NCBI GenBank assembly: GCA_951804985.1
Contig: OX638135.1
Location: forward strand, 13,729,735 to 13,793,734
DNA: 64,000 bases
Direction of reading: 5' to 3'
Origin: Dryomyza anilis
Lineage: Eukaryota > Arthropoda > Insecta > Diptera > Dryomyzidae
Each line of letters opens with the position of its first letter. Positions within the stretch are counted from its first letter, which is position 1. A model generated the notes under the pieces. It was not told the DNA's origin, searched no databases, and worked only from the letters and a program-made list of their open reading frames with translations. Positions 34,457 to 45,449 of this stretch are shown here, piece after piece. A program made the translations under genes and the position numbers.

Positions 34457-35764
34457 TCAGAAGAATTTTCGAGCCTCATTCCTGTCCCCATGCATCTCAA
34501 TCTCCTCACACTCACGTCTATCTGCCTCGTTTTTTTTACGCCTGAAAAGACGTCTCTTGTCCCTCCTCTTCTCTTTGTAACGCTCCTTCGCAGCTCGCGT
34601 AGCTACTGACTGCAGGGTGGATTTGTACGCAGCGTCTTTCTCTGCAGTGGCCGCGCGACACTCTTGATCATACCACTGATTTCTCAGGGGGCGTTGGAAT
34701 CCAAGCACCTCTTCGGCAGCCGTACGCATAGAGCAGGAGATATGATTCCACTGCGCGCTTATATCATCGAGAGGAGGAGTGCTTTGTCTAAGCAGGTGTG
34801 AGAGTCGAGTGGAAAAGGCTTGCTTTGTCTGTTGTGATTGCAGCTTTCCGACGTCTACCTTTCTCTGCGTTTTGTTCCGTACGTTCTTCGCAGCGCTTAA
34901 GCGTGTGAGGACCTTGGCTGCTACAAGGTAATGATCCGAGTCCATATTGGCACCTCGGATAGTGCGTACGTCCATCACGCTTGAAGCGTGCCTTCCGTCA
35001 ATCACAACGTGATCAATTTGATTTCGATTTTTTTGATCGGGCGACAACCATGTGGCCTTGTGGATATCGAAATGTTCGAATCTAGTGCTACTACCTACCA
35101 TGTTTCGTGCTGCGGCGAAGTCGATTAGCCTCGTTCCGTTATCGGAAGTGTTGGCATGGAGGCTAAATTTTCCGATTGTGGGACAATAGATGGCTTCTCT
35201 GCCCACCTTGGCGTTAAAATCGCCTATCACGATTTTGATATCGTGGCGGGGGCAGCGCTCGTGTGCGTTGTCTTGGCGCTCGTAGAAGCGCTCTTTTGTC
35301 TCGTCATCTTTCTCGTTCGTCGGAGCGTGTGCACAAATTAGGCTGATATGGAAATATTTAGCCTTGATGCGAAGTGTTGCCAGCCTTTCGTCCACGGACG
35401 TGAACCTAGAGACAAGGTGGCGGAGTCTCTTGCCGACCACAAATCCACATCCAAATTCGTGTCTCTCCGCATGGCAGCTGTAGTAGATATCACAGGACGC
35501 TTGTTTCGAACAGCCCTGTCCCGTCCATCGCATCTCCTGGATAGCGGTGATGTCAGCCTTATATTTTTCAAGGACATCTGTCAGCTGGATAGAGGCACCT
35601 TCCCTATAAAGGGTCCGGACATTCCAGGTGCATATCCGTAAATCATGGTCCTTAAAACGTTTGCGTGGGTCGTCATCGCTGTAATCGGTCGTTATTCGAG
35701 GCTTCTTTTTTGTTTTCATTGGGCGCGTAGGTTTTTTCCGTGGTGGGACCCAAACCCAACGCAC
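34457..35764 (-). pseudogene. RTE copy 2 endonuclease domain and linker
   Basis: A 435-codon frame beginning MRWVWVPPRKKP, the longest uninterrupted endonuclease frame of the three copies. Motifs: CTWNVRTL, IQEMRW, IGDFNAKVGREA, GTRLIDFAAARN and DSDHYLVAAKV. A Lys/Arg-rich linker ends at KFF, where the ~250-bp deletion fuses it out of frame to the RT part. The endonuclease catalytic residues all look intact. Confidence 0.9.
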
Positions 35765-36026
35765 GAACCCTCACTCTGAGGGAGATGCTCGCCACTCACT
35801 TTAGCCGACTTCTACACCGGGTGTTGTAGAGCGCCGTTTCCAGGGACTTCCACGAGGAGGACTTCCACCGAAGTGGAGGTGTCATCATTTGACAATTTGT
35901 CAATTCTGGTGACCAGTGAGTTGACTTGAGACGACACCGACAAGGATTGCGCTGGCTTCGCCTTGTTGAAGCACTCAGACACGTTGCATTGTGATAATCG
36001 CCCCCATAGCCCCCACTGGAGATAAC

Positions 36027-36538
36027 ACCATTAGCAAATTCCACAAGAACCATCGAAGCCCAACAGATCCAAAACACTACATACAACGAAACATTGAAGA
36101 TGAACAAAGCAAATCCGACCCAACACACAGAAGAGCAAGAGGAGAAATCTGGTCCAACAGTAGGGCATACAAAAGTCAGTCATGTAATTCTTTACACCTC
36201 TCTAACCCAAATATAAAATCAATATATTCATTTTAAAATACCAACAAACACACACACTCAATACACATGCAAAACACGTATTAGTAAAATAATTTGAACA
36301 AGTTTATCTATATACATATATATATGTATAATAATTATCATCCAATTACAAGTATTAAATCGGTTAGATTATCATTATAAGTATGAACAAATATTTCACA
36401 AGGATGAAACGAAAGATATTTAAAAAAAAAAAACGTAACACAAAAATTAAATATATAAATATAAAAAAAAAAAAAAAAATAAATAATAAAAAAAAACAAA
36501 TAATAACAATATATAAAAAAGAAGCAAAAAAAGAAAAA

Positions 36539-36591
<53 letters not shown>

Positions 36592-36841
36592 AGAAATGTA
36601 TCTAAAAAAAATATATATATATTCATTATTATTGAAACCCATTTAATTATTCAAACATATTTTTATAGATAACTTAAGATAAAATAACATATTATATTTA
36701 TTATCACCATATTAAAATAAACATATTATCATTATTAATCTTAATTTTAACTCTAAGAAAACATCATTTCTATATATTCAACAATATATTTAAGACATTT
36801 TGTAAAAAATTAATCTTAATATAAATAATTTTTTTTTCCAT
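36027..36841 (+). other. Outer Gypsy 3' region after RTE insertion
   Basis: Resumes the sequence interrupted by RTE copy 2. A basic frame (ISKFHKNHRSPTDPKHY onwards) runs to a stop at 36236 and was continuous across the insertion site, so it may be the end of a degraded third open frame. The rest is A-rich with an (AT)n run near 36556-36586. The frames at 36364-36646 are low-complexity artefacts. Confidence 0.5.
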
Positions 36842-36842
36842 A

Positions 36843-36854
36843 AGGGGGGAGGAA
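36843..36854 (+). other. Polypurine tract of outer Gypsy element
   Basis: AGGGGGGAGGAA sits directly before the TGTTGTG start of the 3' LTR, the standard plus-strand priming position. Confidence 0.85.
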
Positions 36855-37573
36855 TGTTGTGTTAGCGCGTACATTTTTCTTTTCATTATGGTTCTTCACT
36901 ATTCATTCAGTTTTGGATGTTGCTGTACATATGTTGAGCGCATCATGTTTTTATATCATGTTGTACTCATTGTTGTACAGCAACATGTTCATAGCATTGT
37001 CCCAACGCTTCACGTTGGCAACAATGATAATAATTTGGCAAAGCGCTAAGCTTTGCGTAGAACACACCTCTTTCAAGTTAGCTTCCACAGTTAACAAAAG
37101 CTTGAGATAATTCGGCTAGGCGCTAAAGCATTACTTAGACCACACCTCTTGCAATAGAATTTATCATTGCATGATTAGGGGGCTACGTTGAAATAAGCAG
37201 AGCAGCGTTTGCCAACAATTTTGATATTTCGCAATTGGTGTCAGCCAAAAATTGCAAGTCGGACTTTCTTCATAATTCACGTACACCAAAATTGAGTGAA
37301 AGTGAAAACTCACTAGAACATAGTGAAAATAGAATTTAAGAAAAGCTTGCAACGAAGGTATCGTTAATACCTTTCGTTGCAATTTAAAAGATTCTAGTTT
37401 AACCAACCTCAAGTGGAGGTTCTAAAATAGTAAAAGTGTCTTTTCAATAGTAAATTTAATAAAAGTGTCTTTTAAACTCTAAAAATAAAAAAGTGTCTTT
37501 TGATTAATTAAATTGTAGAATAAATAAATGTAAAATAAATCAACTCTAACTTTACAAATCTAACTTTACAACA
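36855..37573 (+). repeat. 3' LTR of outer Gypsy element
   Basis: 719 bp. It aligns with 21268-22115 but has the 137-bp unit only once (37360-37496), plus small indels (for example around 37010-37025). The end TTACAACA is followed by the TATA duplication. Confidence 0.9.
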
Positions 37574-37577
37574 TATA

Positions 37578-38139
37578 TCAATGTTTTGGTATAAAGTGCA
37601 CACACATAAAAATGGTCTAGGTGAAATTTGTTTTGAAATTAAAAAATTTTGTATACAATTTGTTATCGTTGCCACATAGTTGCTGCGAAACGTAAATTGT
37701 CTGACCTTTCGCTGATAAAGTCGAATTTAAGGACCAAATTAGATTTTAAAACTATTAACAGTACAATGTTAACAAAAGAGTTATGCTCCAAAAATGTCGA
37801 AACTCGCAATGTATGGTCAGCAAAACATAGCTTTTAGTCTTAATTTAAATTATCGCAGAGCTGGTTTATTTTAATTATTTGAAAAGTGTTAAGTAAAATC
37901 AGCCAATTTTAAGTTTAAGTTTTATTTAGGGTGTGTGCGAGTTCGACTAAATTGCTGACTAAACTAAATTGTACGAGTTTTTATTCGACCGTCATTCGGT
38001 AATTGTTAGTCTCTAATAAATCGATTATCATATGTCTGTTTGCTGTCTTCACATTTAGTTCAATTTAGTTTGCTCGAAAATTTGCTAAATTGAAAAGTAA
38101 ATACTGCAGTAAATAGAATGATTTTATCCATATATGGGT
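37578..38139. other. Spacer, no gene recognised
   Basis: AT-rich. The frame at 37649-37837 has no recognisable features. Confidence 0.5.
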
Positions 38140-38290
38140 GAAAATTTGTCAACCGTATCCGCTTCAAAAATTGTTTGCTTACGATTTGAATGAAATTTGG
38201 TAATGTAATATAAGTGGACCTCATGAAAACCAGTTAAGGAGGATGGTTGTATGACTGGTTGTCAATATATTGGGGTTGAAATATGACAAT
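38140..38290 (+). repeat. Repeat, inverted partner at 44650-44806
   Basis: Contains TTTGTCAACCGTATCCGCTT, AATGAAATTTGGT, AAGTGGACCT and GTTAAGGAGGATGG. The same blocks appear reverse-complemented at 44650-44806. A dispersed non-coding repeat of unknown class. Confidence 0.65.
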
Positions 38291-38329
38291 TTGGACCGCG
38301 TAGGCTTGTATAGAATTATTTATTTATAT

Positions 38330-38510
38330 TGTAAATACTATAAATTATTAGAATAAGGCAGAAGCCAACCAGTTAAAACAAATTTATTTCGAGAAAAAAA
38401 AAATAATTTTCACAAATTGACAAATAACAAAAGTAACAAAACTTAAATTAAAATGAATACATGAAGTGAAAATGTAAAGTATATTTAAACAAGTATAAAT
38501 ATTTTTAACA
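38330..38510 (-). repeat. 3' LTR of Copia element
   Basis: On the minus strand it starts TGTTAAAAATATTTATAC directly after GAGGAGGAG (polypurine tract, overlapping the pol stop codon) and ends AGTATTTACA. 181 bp. The last ~38 bp match the 5' LTR remnant at 42466-42503. Confidence 0.82.
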
Positions 38511-38517
38511 CTCCTCC

Positions 38518-39174
38518 TCATTTGCACTTCATGCCGGACATGTTTCGCAAATACTCAAGCTTCGTTGCAGATAGTGGTTTTGTCAGCATGTCTGCCAACA
38601 TTTCATTGGTGGGGCAATACTCACACTTGATCAACATCTTGTCCACATAGTCCTTCACGAAATGATACTTGGTATCGATGTGTTTCGACCTATTGCTGAG
38701 TTTTTCATCTTTTATTAAATTGAGGCAGCTTTGGTTGTCTTCCATCAAAACTGTTGGTGAGTCTTGTTTGCAGTGTAAATCCGCTAAAATACTTCTAATC
38801 CAAACTGTTTCCTTTGCAGCCTCAGATAACGATATAAATTCAGCTTCAGTCGTAGAGAGCGAAACGCAATTTTGTTTTCTACATGCCCAGCTGACAGCAC
38901 CACCATTGAGCAAGAAAATATAACCAGAATTCGACTTTCTGTCGGTTCTATTTTCTGCCCAATTCGCGTCAGCAAAACCAACAAGTATATTCCTGTCAGC
39001 TGCGGGATTATTTAATTGCAGGTACATCTCGGATGTCCCTCTTAAATATGTGACGACTCTCTTTAATTCGTTCCAGTCTTCCTGATTTGGTGCACTTGTC
39101 TTTCGCGCCAAAATTGCGACACTCGCTGAGATATCCGGTCGAGTGTTTACAGCTATATATAATAGCGAGCCCAG
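38518..39174 (-). pseudogene. Copia RNase H domain (C-terminal pol)
   Basis: After the stop near 39172 the frame continues: LGSLLYIAVNTRPDIS, ARKTSAPNQEDWNELKRVV, GFADANWAENRTDRKS (catalytic Asp), SLSTTEAEFISLSEAAKET, DNQSCLNLIKD, KHIDTKYHFVKDYV and LADMLTKPL. These are the consensus blocks of Copia RNase H. It would remove RNA from the RNA-DNA hybrid in the particle. The TGA at 38518-38520 merges into the polypurine tract. Confidence 0.92.
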
Positions 39175-40020
39175 CTAACTTTGATATTCATCATTCTTGC
39201 GTAAGAGTTCGGATTCTGATTTGCCATACGACGGATCAAGAGGGTACTTTGATACTTTAGCGTCTTGAAGTCCAAACTTTTTCGCTGTTTTTTCAATGAA
39301 CTGTTTTTGTCGCAGCATAAAAGTTTGATTATCTTTTCGATGAACTTCTACGCCCAAGTAGTGACAAATCTGTCCCAAATTTTTTACTGCAAACTTCGAA
39401 TTTAACAATTTTTCAACGCCTAGAATACTTCTCTCGTCGTTTGCAGCAACAACCAAGTCATCAACGTAAACCAATACGTAAACACCTTCCCCATTGATGA
39501 CTTTACTGTAAAGGCAAGGGTCAGCCTTACTTTGAATAAATCCGCCATTCACCAAAACGTCATTTAAAGCTTTGTTCCATACATTTGCAGCTTGTTTTAA
39601 ACCGTATAAACTTTTATTCAGCTTGCACACAAGCCTACCACCACATTCTCCAAAACCTGGTGGTTGCTTCATGTAAATCGTTTCCTTCAGATCTCCATTC
39701 AAAAATGCGCTTTTGATGTCTATGTGCTCCACACACATTCCACGTTCACCAGCTACAGACAGCAGAATCCGAAATGTAGATTGACGCACGACAGGTGCGA
39801 ATACTTCGTCGTAGTCACAGCCATACTTTTGGCTGTAGCCTTGCGCTACCAGTCGAGCCTTGAAACGTTCTACATTTCCATTTACTCCTCGCTTAACCTT
39901 GTATGTCCATTTACAGCCAACAATGTTTACGTCTGGTTTAGCCTCAACCAAATCCATCAACGATGTCATCTCCTCCTCCATTGCGATACTCCATTCGATC
40001 TTTTGTTTGGAAGTGACAGC
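39175..40020 (-). pseudogene. Copia reverse transcriptase domain
   Basis: The frame carries IVGCKWTYKVKRGVNG, RFKARLVAQGYSQKYG, DYDEVFAPVVRQSTFR, HIDIKSAFLNGDLKETIYM, KSLYGLKQAANVWN and VLVYVDDLVVAAND (catalytic YVDD, near 39450). Complete RT motifs suggest recent decay. It is bounded by in-frame stops at 40021-40023 (TAA) and near 39172. Confidence 0.93.
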
Positions 40021-41072
40021 TTATTTAAAAGTTTTTGGCTGAATGATGTCACATGACTTGTCAATTCCTTTGTTCGACCTGGATGACCTTCGTATATTTG
40101 GAATAGACCTTACTTCAGCAGGGCTAACATCAATTACGTCATCCTCATCTGAAATACTGCAGAATGATCCATCTGATTCAATTACAGCCAAGGTATCCGA
40201 AAGTAACTCAAAATCATTACGCTTCGGCATAAAACCAATTTCGATTTCGTGTGCTATCGGGCGATCGACATCACAATCGAGGGAAATTGCAGAAGATACA
40301 GCGACGAATTTGAAATCTCTGCTAATCGTGAGTTTGTTAGATCCAAGGTGAACAAAACGCAATCCCTTTGACTGGTCGTCATAGCCAACAAATGTCATCA
40401 GCACGGATTTGTCATCGAACTTCTTGCGCTTCTCCTTCGGAACAAGCACATACGCCTTCGACCCGAATAGTTGAAAGTGACTAATATCAGGTTTTTCGCC
40501 TTCCCATCTTTTATACGGAGTGTCAGGAATTGAACTTGTGACCAGCCGATTTTGTACGTGATTTGCAGTGACGACACCCAGTACGTATACGGCATATCAG
40601 CTTCAGCAATCATACAGCGCGCCATTTCAACAAGAGAACGATTTTTTCTCTCAGCCACGCCATTCTGTTGTGGACAATATGGTACAGTAAACTGCGACTT
40701 AATACCATATTTACGAAGATACATGGTCAACTTTTGCGATTTATATTCGCATCCGTTGTCAGACCTGACAGCTTTTGGAACTTTACCAAACTTGTTCTTG
40801 ACCATTTCGACGTACTCTCTCAGCTTCTCAAACAGCTCCGACTTATGACGTAAGAGGTATACAACGGTGTATCGACTGAAGTCATCGATGAACGTCAGAA
40901 AATATCTCTTACCTCCAGGAGTGACAGTTTGCATTGGTCCGCAAATGTCGCTGTGTATCAATTCCAGCACTTCCTCCGTTTTGGCTTCGGGTACCTTCTT
41001 GAAAGGTTTTTGTGTTAATTTGCATTGAATGCATTGAATGTTCGCAACACTGACGAACTCCACAGTCTTCAA
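40021..41072 (-). pseudogene. Copia integrase (frameshifted)
   Basis: The core has IHSDICGPMQT (first Asp), VRSDNGCEYKSQ (second Asp) and PQQNGVAERKNRSLVEMAR (Glu), a canonical DD35E triad, followed by YWVSSL. A frameshift near 40560 breaks the region after the core. The next frame (40449-40021) carries the GYDDQSKGLRF block typical of the Copia integrase C-terminus and an acidic linker before RT. Integrase would insert the cDNA. Confidence 0.9.
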
Positions 41073-42327
41073 TCACAAAATCTCTTGCCAACTTTCCAGA
41101 TTGCATAGACTTCACTGCGTTGATGTCCCGGTGTCCTAACAGCTTATGCCAATAGTGTTGACACTTGGATGAATTACAGATGACCTTCAACGCAGACAAA
41201 TTTTCTGTAAGTCTCAGCTGGTACAAGTTGTTGACTAGATCTGCAACTCCAATTTCCTGCTTTTCATTTGTAAATATTCTGCAGTCCGAACCACTAAATA
41301 TGGTGATAAAACCTTTCGATGACATCAGTTTGACTGACAGCAGACTTCCCTTGAACGACGGTATATAGAGAACATTTTCCACACGCACCTCTGCATCGTG
41401 TCCCTTCTGATTGATGAGTCTCAGAATGCACGTTCCTTTACCCGAACATTGCACCGTCTGCTCGTTTGCGATAGTAACCTTGTCTCTACATGATGTATCC
41501 AGACTCTCGAACTCGTCCTTGTTACTACCTATGTGGCAGGTTGCGCCAGAATCTACAACCCATCCGCAGTTTTCATCGGGCATCACAAAACAGAAGTTTT
41601 TACGGACTAATTTGTCTTCAACCTTATTAACTTTCAGTTGATCTTTGGACTTACTGTTTTTCAGCTTCCAGCAGTTCTTGTGAATATGTCCTACACCCTT
41701 GCAGTGATGGCAGACGATGTTCTTTCTAGTGTTCGTCGTTTTTAAGACAGAATCTTCATTTGCAACTCGTTGCCCTTGCTTCTCATACTCCTCCAGCAGC
41801 TTGTTCTCCACCAATGGCATGGTGAGATCTTTCTCATCACGTACTTCCAACGCAGTAATTAGAGTGTCGTATGAGCTAGGCAAACTACTCAACAGCATTG
41901 ATATGACCCACGATTCAGACATCTTTTCGCCCAGCGATTGCAGTCGGGAAAACAATAGCTTCATTTGCGTGATGTGTGTGTCCATGTCACCACTAGGCTG
42001 CAATTTCAAACCACAGATCGATCGCATCAGCTTCACTTTATTACTCAATGTCGACTTCTCGTGATACGCCTTAAGGACATTCCAAGCCTCCTGCGCCGTT
42101 GTGCAGTTACTTATCCGAAACGTTTCATTGTCATCGATGGCTAAACCAATAATAATGGATGCATCCGTGTCTCGTTGGATCCATTGAGCGTCTGGCGTTG
42201 TAGGAATTGGTTTTTCAACCACATCCCAGACTTTTTCCTTCTTCAAGATGAGCAGCATCCGATACTTACACAACTCATAGTTGCCCTTGTTGAGCTTTGT
42301 AACCAAAAGCCTCATGTTATCAGTCAT
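41040..42327 (-). pseudogene. Copia gag, protease and integrase zinc domain
   Basis: ATG at 42327 (MTDNMRLLVTKLNKGNYE) is the likely start; the in-frame upstream codons belong to the leader. Gag shows the UBN2-like core (AQEAWNVLKAYHEKST, SLPSSYDTLITAL) and one CCHC knuckle (CHHCKGVGHIHKNC, near 41690). The protease motif is GWVVDSGATCHIG (near 41555). The integrase zinc-binding start is YWHKLLGHRDINAVKSM. A frameshift near 41040 precedes the integrase core. About 430 codons are uninterrupted. Confidence 0.93.
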
Positions 42328-42451
42328 TGCGATATTAAACAGCAAACTTGCAATAGCAGCAATCCACAAACAGCAAACAAATTTGATTCAGCGAAAAAAT
42401 ATTAACTCTGGTACAATGCGCTCCAAAATAAAACTTATTCCTTCGTGCAAA

Positions 42452-42462
42452 GGCCCATAACC
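42452..42462 (-). promoter_or_regulatory. Copia primer binding site (initiator tRNA-Met internal type)
   Basis: GGTTATGGGCC lies three bases after the 5' LTR end on the minus strand. Drosophila copia uses the same sequence, complementary to an internal half of initiator tRNA-Met. Confidence 0.78.
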
Positions 42463-42503
42463 TATTGCAAATACTATAAATTATTAGAATAAGGTAGAAG
42501 CCA

Positions 42504-42620
42504 TTCGGGTAGTGATGCTGATCAAGAATATATATACTTTTCCAAACCGGACACGCGTATTAAGGTGCGTTACAATATATGCACAAAGTTAATAACCCTG
42601 TACCTCATAGGTGTAGGGTA
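42504..42620 (+). repeat. mini-me-like fragment replacing the Copia 5' LTR
   Basis: TCGGGTAGTGATGCTGATC, the (TA)n tract, GTTACAATATATGCACAAAG, CCCTGTACCTCATAGGTG and TAGGGTAT. This is the core-to-end half of the repeat, uninterrupted where 19015-19264 is inserted in another copy. Confidence 0.68.
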
Positions 42621-44649
42621 TTAATTTATTTATGTAAACTCAATCGTTTGAGTGGATTTTATACTGTCAGTTTAATCGAATTCAGATTATGTAAAAAGAT
42701 GTATTCTCGGTCAAATGGATTTTGTATGATTGAAATTTGTAGTACGCACAATTTTATTGTAATGAATGTGAAAATAGTGAAAAATGTTAGTTTTAGACCC
42801 AAATGAAAAAATGTTAGGATGTTTATATTTATTTATGTATTATGTTATTAATAAAGGTTATAACGGTTACATTCAGAGACAACGGTTCCAGCTTTTTCGC
42901 AATGAGAAATCCGGATTTAATTCGCCAGCATAGTTGATAGTAATTCTTTCGACTGTCTTCAAAATAAAAATTAGTTTAATATAATCCGTCACTTTCTGTA
43001 TTTCGAATCGAATGATTACACCTTTCGGCTCAAAATTCTCCCTGTTTTCATTCATATCATTTCTATATAATTTTAATGTGCTGATTCGAACTGCGTTTTT
43101 AGTTTTTTCCTTATTCGTTACGTTAATGAGAAAAACGCATTTTATATTTTTTGTATTTTTCACTGTATTTTACAAACAAAATTTTATATGAAAAGATTAG
43201 ACAGCTATTGATTTAAAATTAATACGGTTATAGCCCAGGAATAAATCTAGGAATGTTATCGCATTAAGTCAACTTGAATATCGTCTATGGTTTGATTAAA
43301 ATAATCTGTTAAATTTGAAAAATTTAGAAAATTATGGAAATTTATAAAATTATCGGAAAAGAATAATTATTAAAAAAATAAATGTTATATTTTAAATCAA
43401 AGGTAATACTAGGGAGAATATCTATTTCGACCATGGTATTGCTTTTTCTGTGTCCTTTCTGCTTTTTGAGTTATATGCATTTAAAAAACTTAACTGTGAA
43501 TTAAAATATGTCTTTTAAATTAAGATAATGAAAATATATTATTAACATATTTCTATAGAATTTTTATTCTGGAGATATTGCAACAGAATACATTGATGAT
43601 GTGAATGAAAGATATGATCTAGGCATTATTGTAAGGTTTTAAATTATGTTATTTAAAATGAACGATTGAAACATCGATTGAAATTAATTGATATTTTAAT
43701 TTAATCGAACAAATGGTACCAACACATTTCGCATACCATTGTCGAAATGAGTAGAATCTGTAGTAATTTTAATATTTTAAAATAAAACATTTTTTATTAA
43801 ATATGATTTTTCGGTGATTTCACAAATTCTTTTTTTTCCCATTTTTAAACTTTAACCGATTATTGCAACCAAATCTTAAACGAAGTTGACTATTTTAATT
43901 TTTATTCAATGGCTGTTCCGTCTTTTTATAAAAAAAAAGTTTTTTTTAAATGCAGTGAAAAGTGCAAAAATAATAATTGCATTTTTCTCCAAAACATTAG
44001 AAGGAAAAGAACTAAAAACGCAGTTTGAATCAGCACATTAAAATTATGTAGAAATGATATGAATTAAGACAGGGAGGAACAAAAGGGCTAATTTTGCCGA
44101 CCAGCGTTATTAGTCGGAAGTGATGTAATTTTTAACAATTGTGAATTTGTTAAAAGTCAAAAAGCATGTAATTCATTATTATTGATGTCAGTGTTTAAAG
44201 ATGTTAGTTAGATTTAAATGTTATATTTATTTTTGCACGAAATGTGTATGAAAACATTGAAATACTTTTGAATAAACTATAAAAAACTGATCTTTTTGTA
44301 ATCCCGAATATCCCGGGATTTAACGATGATCACGGGATGAGTTTTTCGGGACTGATTTGACTCAAATCCCATGATACCGGGATTGACATCCCTAATGAAG
44401 AACATCAGTTTTAAGAACTTTAAACTTGTGTAGAACATTCAATACTCGTAATCCCATTTTCGTTTATATATCATTTTTTTGGAAAAAAAAGACCAGCTTT
44501 TTACAAAAATAAAAATTGCCTATTTTTCAAAAACTGCAAAAACGTTGTTAAATGCAATAATTTTTGTTAAAAAAATTAATTGTTCCAAAATTAACATTTT
44601 TATTGTAAAGCTTATTAAAAATACTTTTTAAAGCAGTCATAGATTGCCA
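42621..44649. other. AT-rich region, no gene; possible hAT-like end
   Basis: No credible coding sequence. Around 44301-44393, ATCCCGGGATT, CCCGTGATC-type words and the end CCGGGATTGACATCCCTA resemble a hAT-type terminus (complement starts TAGGGATGTCAATCCCGG). The opposite end was not found. Confidence 0.4.
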
Positions 44650-44806
44650 TATTTGAACCCCAATATCTCAACAACTAGACATACTAGTCCATCCTCCTTA
44701 ACAGGTTTTAATAAGGTCCACTTGTATTACATGTTCACTAAATTTCATTCAAATCGGAAGCATAAAATTTTTAAGCGGATACGGTTGACAAATTTTCACC
44801 CAAATA
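44650..44806 (-). repeat. Repeat, inverted partner of 38140-38290
   Basis: Contains CATCCTCCTTAACAGGTTTT, AGGTCCACTTGTATTAC, AATTTCATTCAAATCG and AAGCGGATACGGTTGAC, the reverse complement of the blocks at 38140-38290. Confidence 0.65.
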
Positions 44807-44879
44807 TATTATGAACGGTGTCTCTATTAACGGCGTTCATTCCATTTATGAACAAAATTTTTTCTGTGTAGGTCTATGT

Positions 44880-45445
44880 ATGTAACACATATGGGGATTT
44901 CCTGGGGTTCTGGACGGGACATTCGTACGCTTAAAACTTTATATATCTCGAAGGAAAATTAATGAATTTACTCGATTTTTTTTGTGCATGTAGTATTTAA
45001 ATAGGACTAAATTGCAAATCTGTACAAAATTATAGAATTCTATACCGAAGATCAAAAGATATAAATAAAATAGTGGGCTTTTCGGACGGACAAAAACCGA
45101 AGTAAATATCGAGGTTCAAATGGATATTCCAAAAAGTCAGCGAGTTTTTGTTTGAAATAAATCACAGAAATAAATCACAGGAAAATTCCAGACTGGACAT
45201 TCCGGACGGGACAAAAAAATTTAGATATTTTTTTACTGTAGTTTTACACTTTTGGTATTCAATATTCCGGACGGGACAGACTTCAACTTGCTGTCAAAAA
45301 TCTACTTGAATTACTAGGAAAACGATGTTTACATTTTTGGAAATGCCGAGAAAATGATGCTTTAGAAAATGATACTCCGGACGGGACATCGAAAACCCTT
45401 ATACAAAAATCGAAATTTTCCGTTATTTTAATTTGGATCTTTAGC
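44880..45445 (+). repeat. Repeat carrying the CCGGACGGGACA motif, copy 2
   Basis: Motif copies lie near 44910, 45080, 45205, 45266 and 45380. About 45110-45440 aligns with 2690-2740 and 3545-3800. SINE-2 is inserted at its right edge. Non-coding. Confidence 0.6.
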
Positions 45446-45449
45446 TTTA

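Larger units (their letters stand above)
32959..36013 (-). mobile_element. RTE-clade LINE, copy 2 (full length with internal deletion)
   Basis: The same element as copies 1 and 3. An (AAGT)n tail lies at 32959-32970 and the G-rich 5' end at 36013. The 13-bp duplication CACTGGAGATAAC (32946-32958, 36014-36026) is perfect. It lacks about 250 bp between endonuclease and RT that copy 3 retains (48584-48834) and shares YAED with copy 1. It lies in the outer Gypsy element in opposite orientation. Confidence 0.93.
21268..37573 (+). mobile_element. Outer Gypsy-type LTR retrotransposon (17.6/297-like), nested
   Basis: The LTRs at both ends begin TGTTGTG and end TTACAACA. TATA is duplicated outside them (21264-21267, 37574-37577), the target preference of the 17.6/297 group. 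The internal order is PBS, leader, pol (RT to integrase), a degenerate 3' region and a polypurine tract. Gag, protease and the first half of RT are deleted at about 23095. Later insertions are a CsRn1 element (25919-29793), a mini-me (30612-31320) and RTE copy 2 (32959-36013). Without these it would be about 8.6 kb. A related copy starts at 60346. Confidence 0.87.
38330..42503 (-). mobile_element. Copia-type LTR retrotransposon (inactive, 5' LTR truncated)
   Basis: The gag-pol order is Gag, protease, integrase, RT, RNase H (Copia/Ty1 order, integrase before RT). The 3' LTR is complete (38330-38510). Only about 38 bp of the 5' LTR remain (42466-42503) before a mini-me sequence. The primer site GGTTATGGGCC (complement of 42452-42462) matches the internal initiator-tRNA-Met site used by copia. 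Two frameshifts and two in-frame stops interrupt the single frame. Confidence 0.92.

Noticed and set aside
31790..36236. Envelope gene of the outer Gypsy element
   Set aside because: The position is right and a short basic frame survives, but no signal peptide, cleavage site or transmembrane motif could be recognised.
36364..36646. Lys/Ile-rich and Phe/Tyr-rich frames on both strands
   Set aside because: Low-complexity poly(A) and (AT)n DNA; no codon structure.
39664..40848. Plus-strand frames inside the Copia element
   Set aside because: Shadows of the minus-strand RT and integrase, which have full motif sets.
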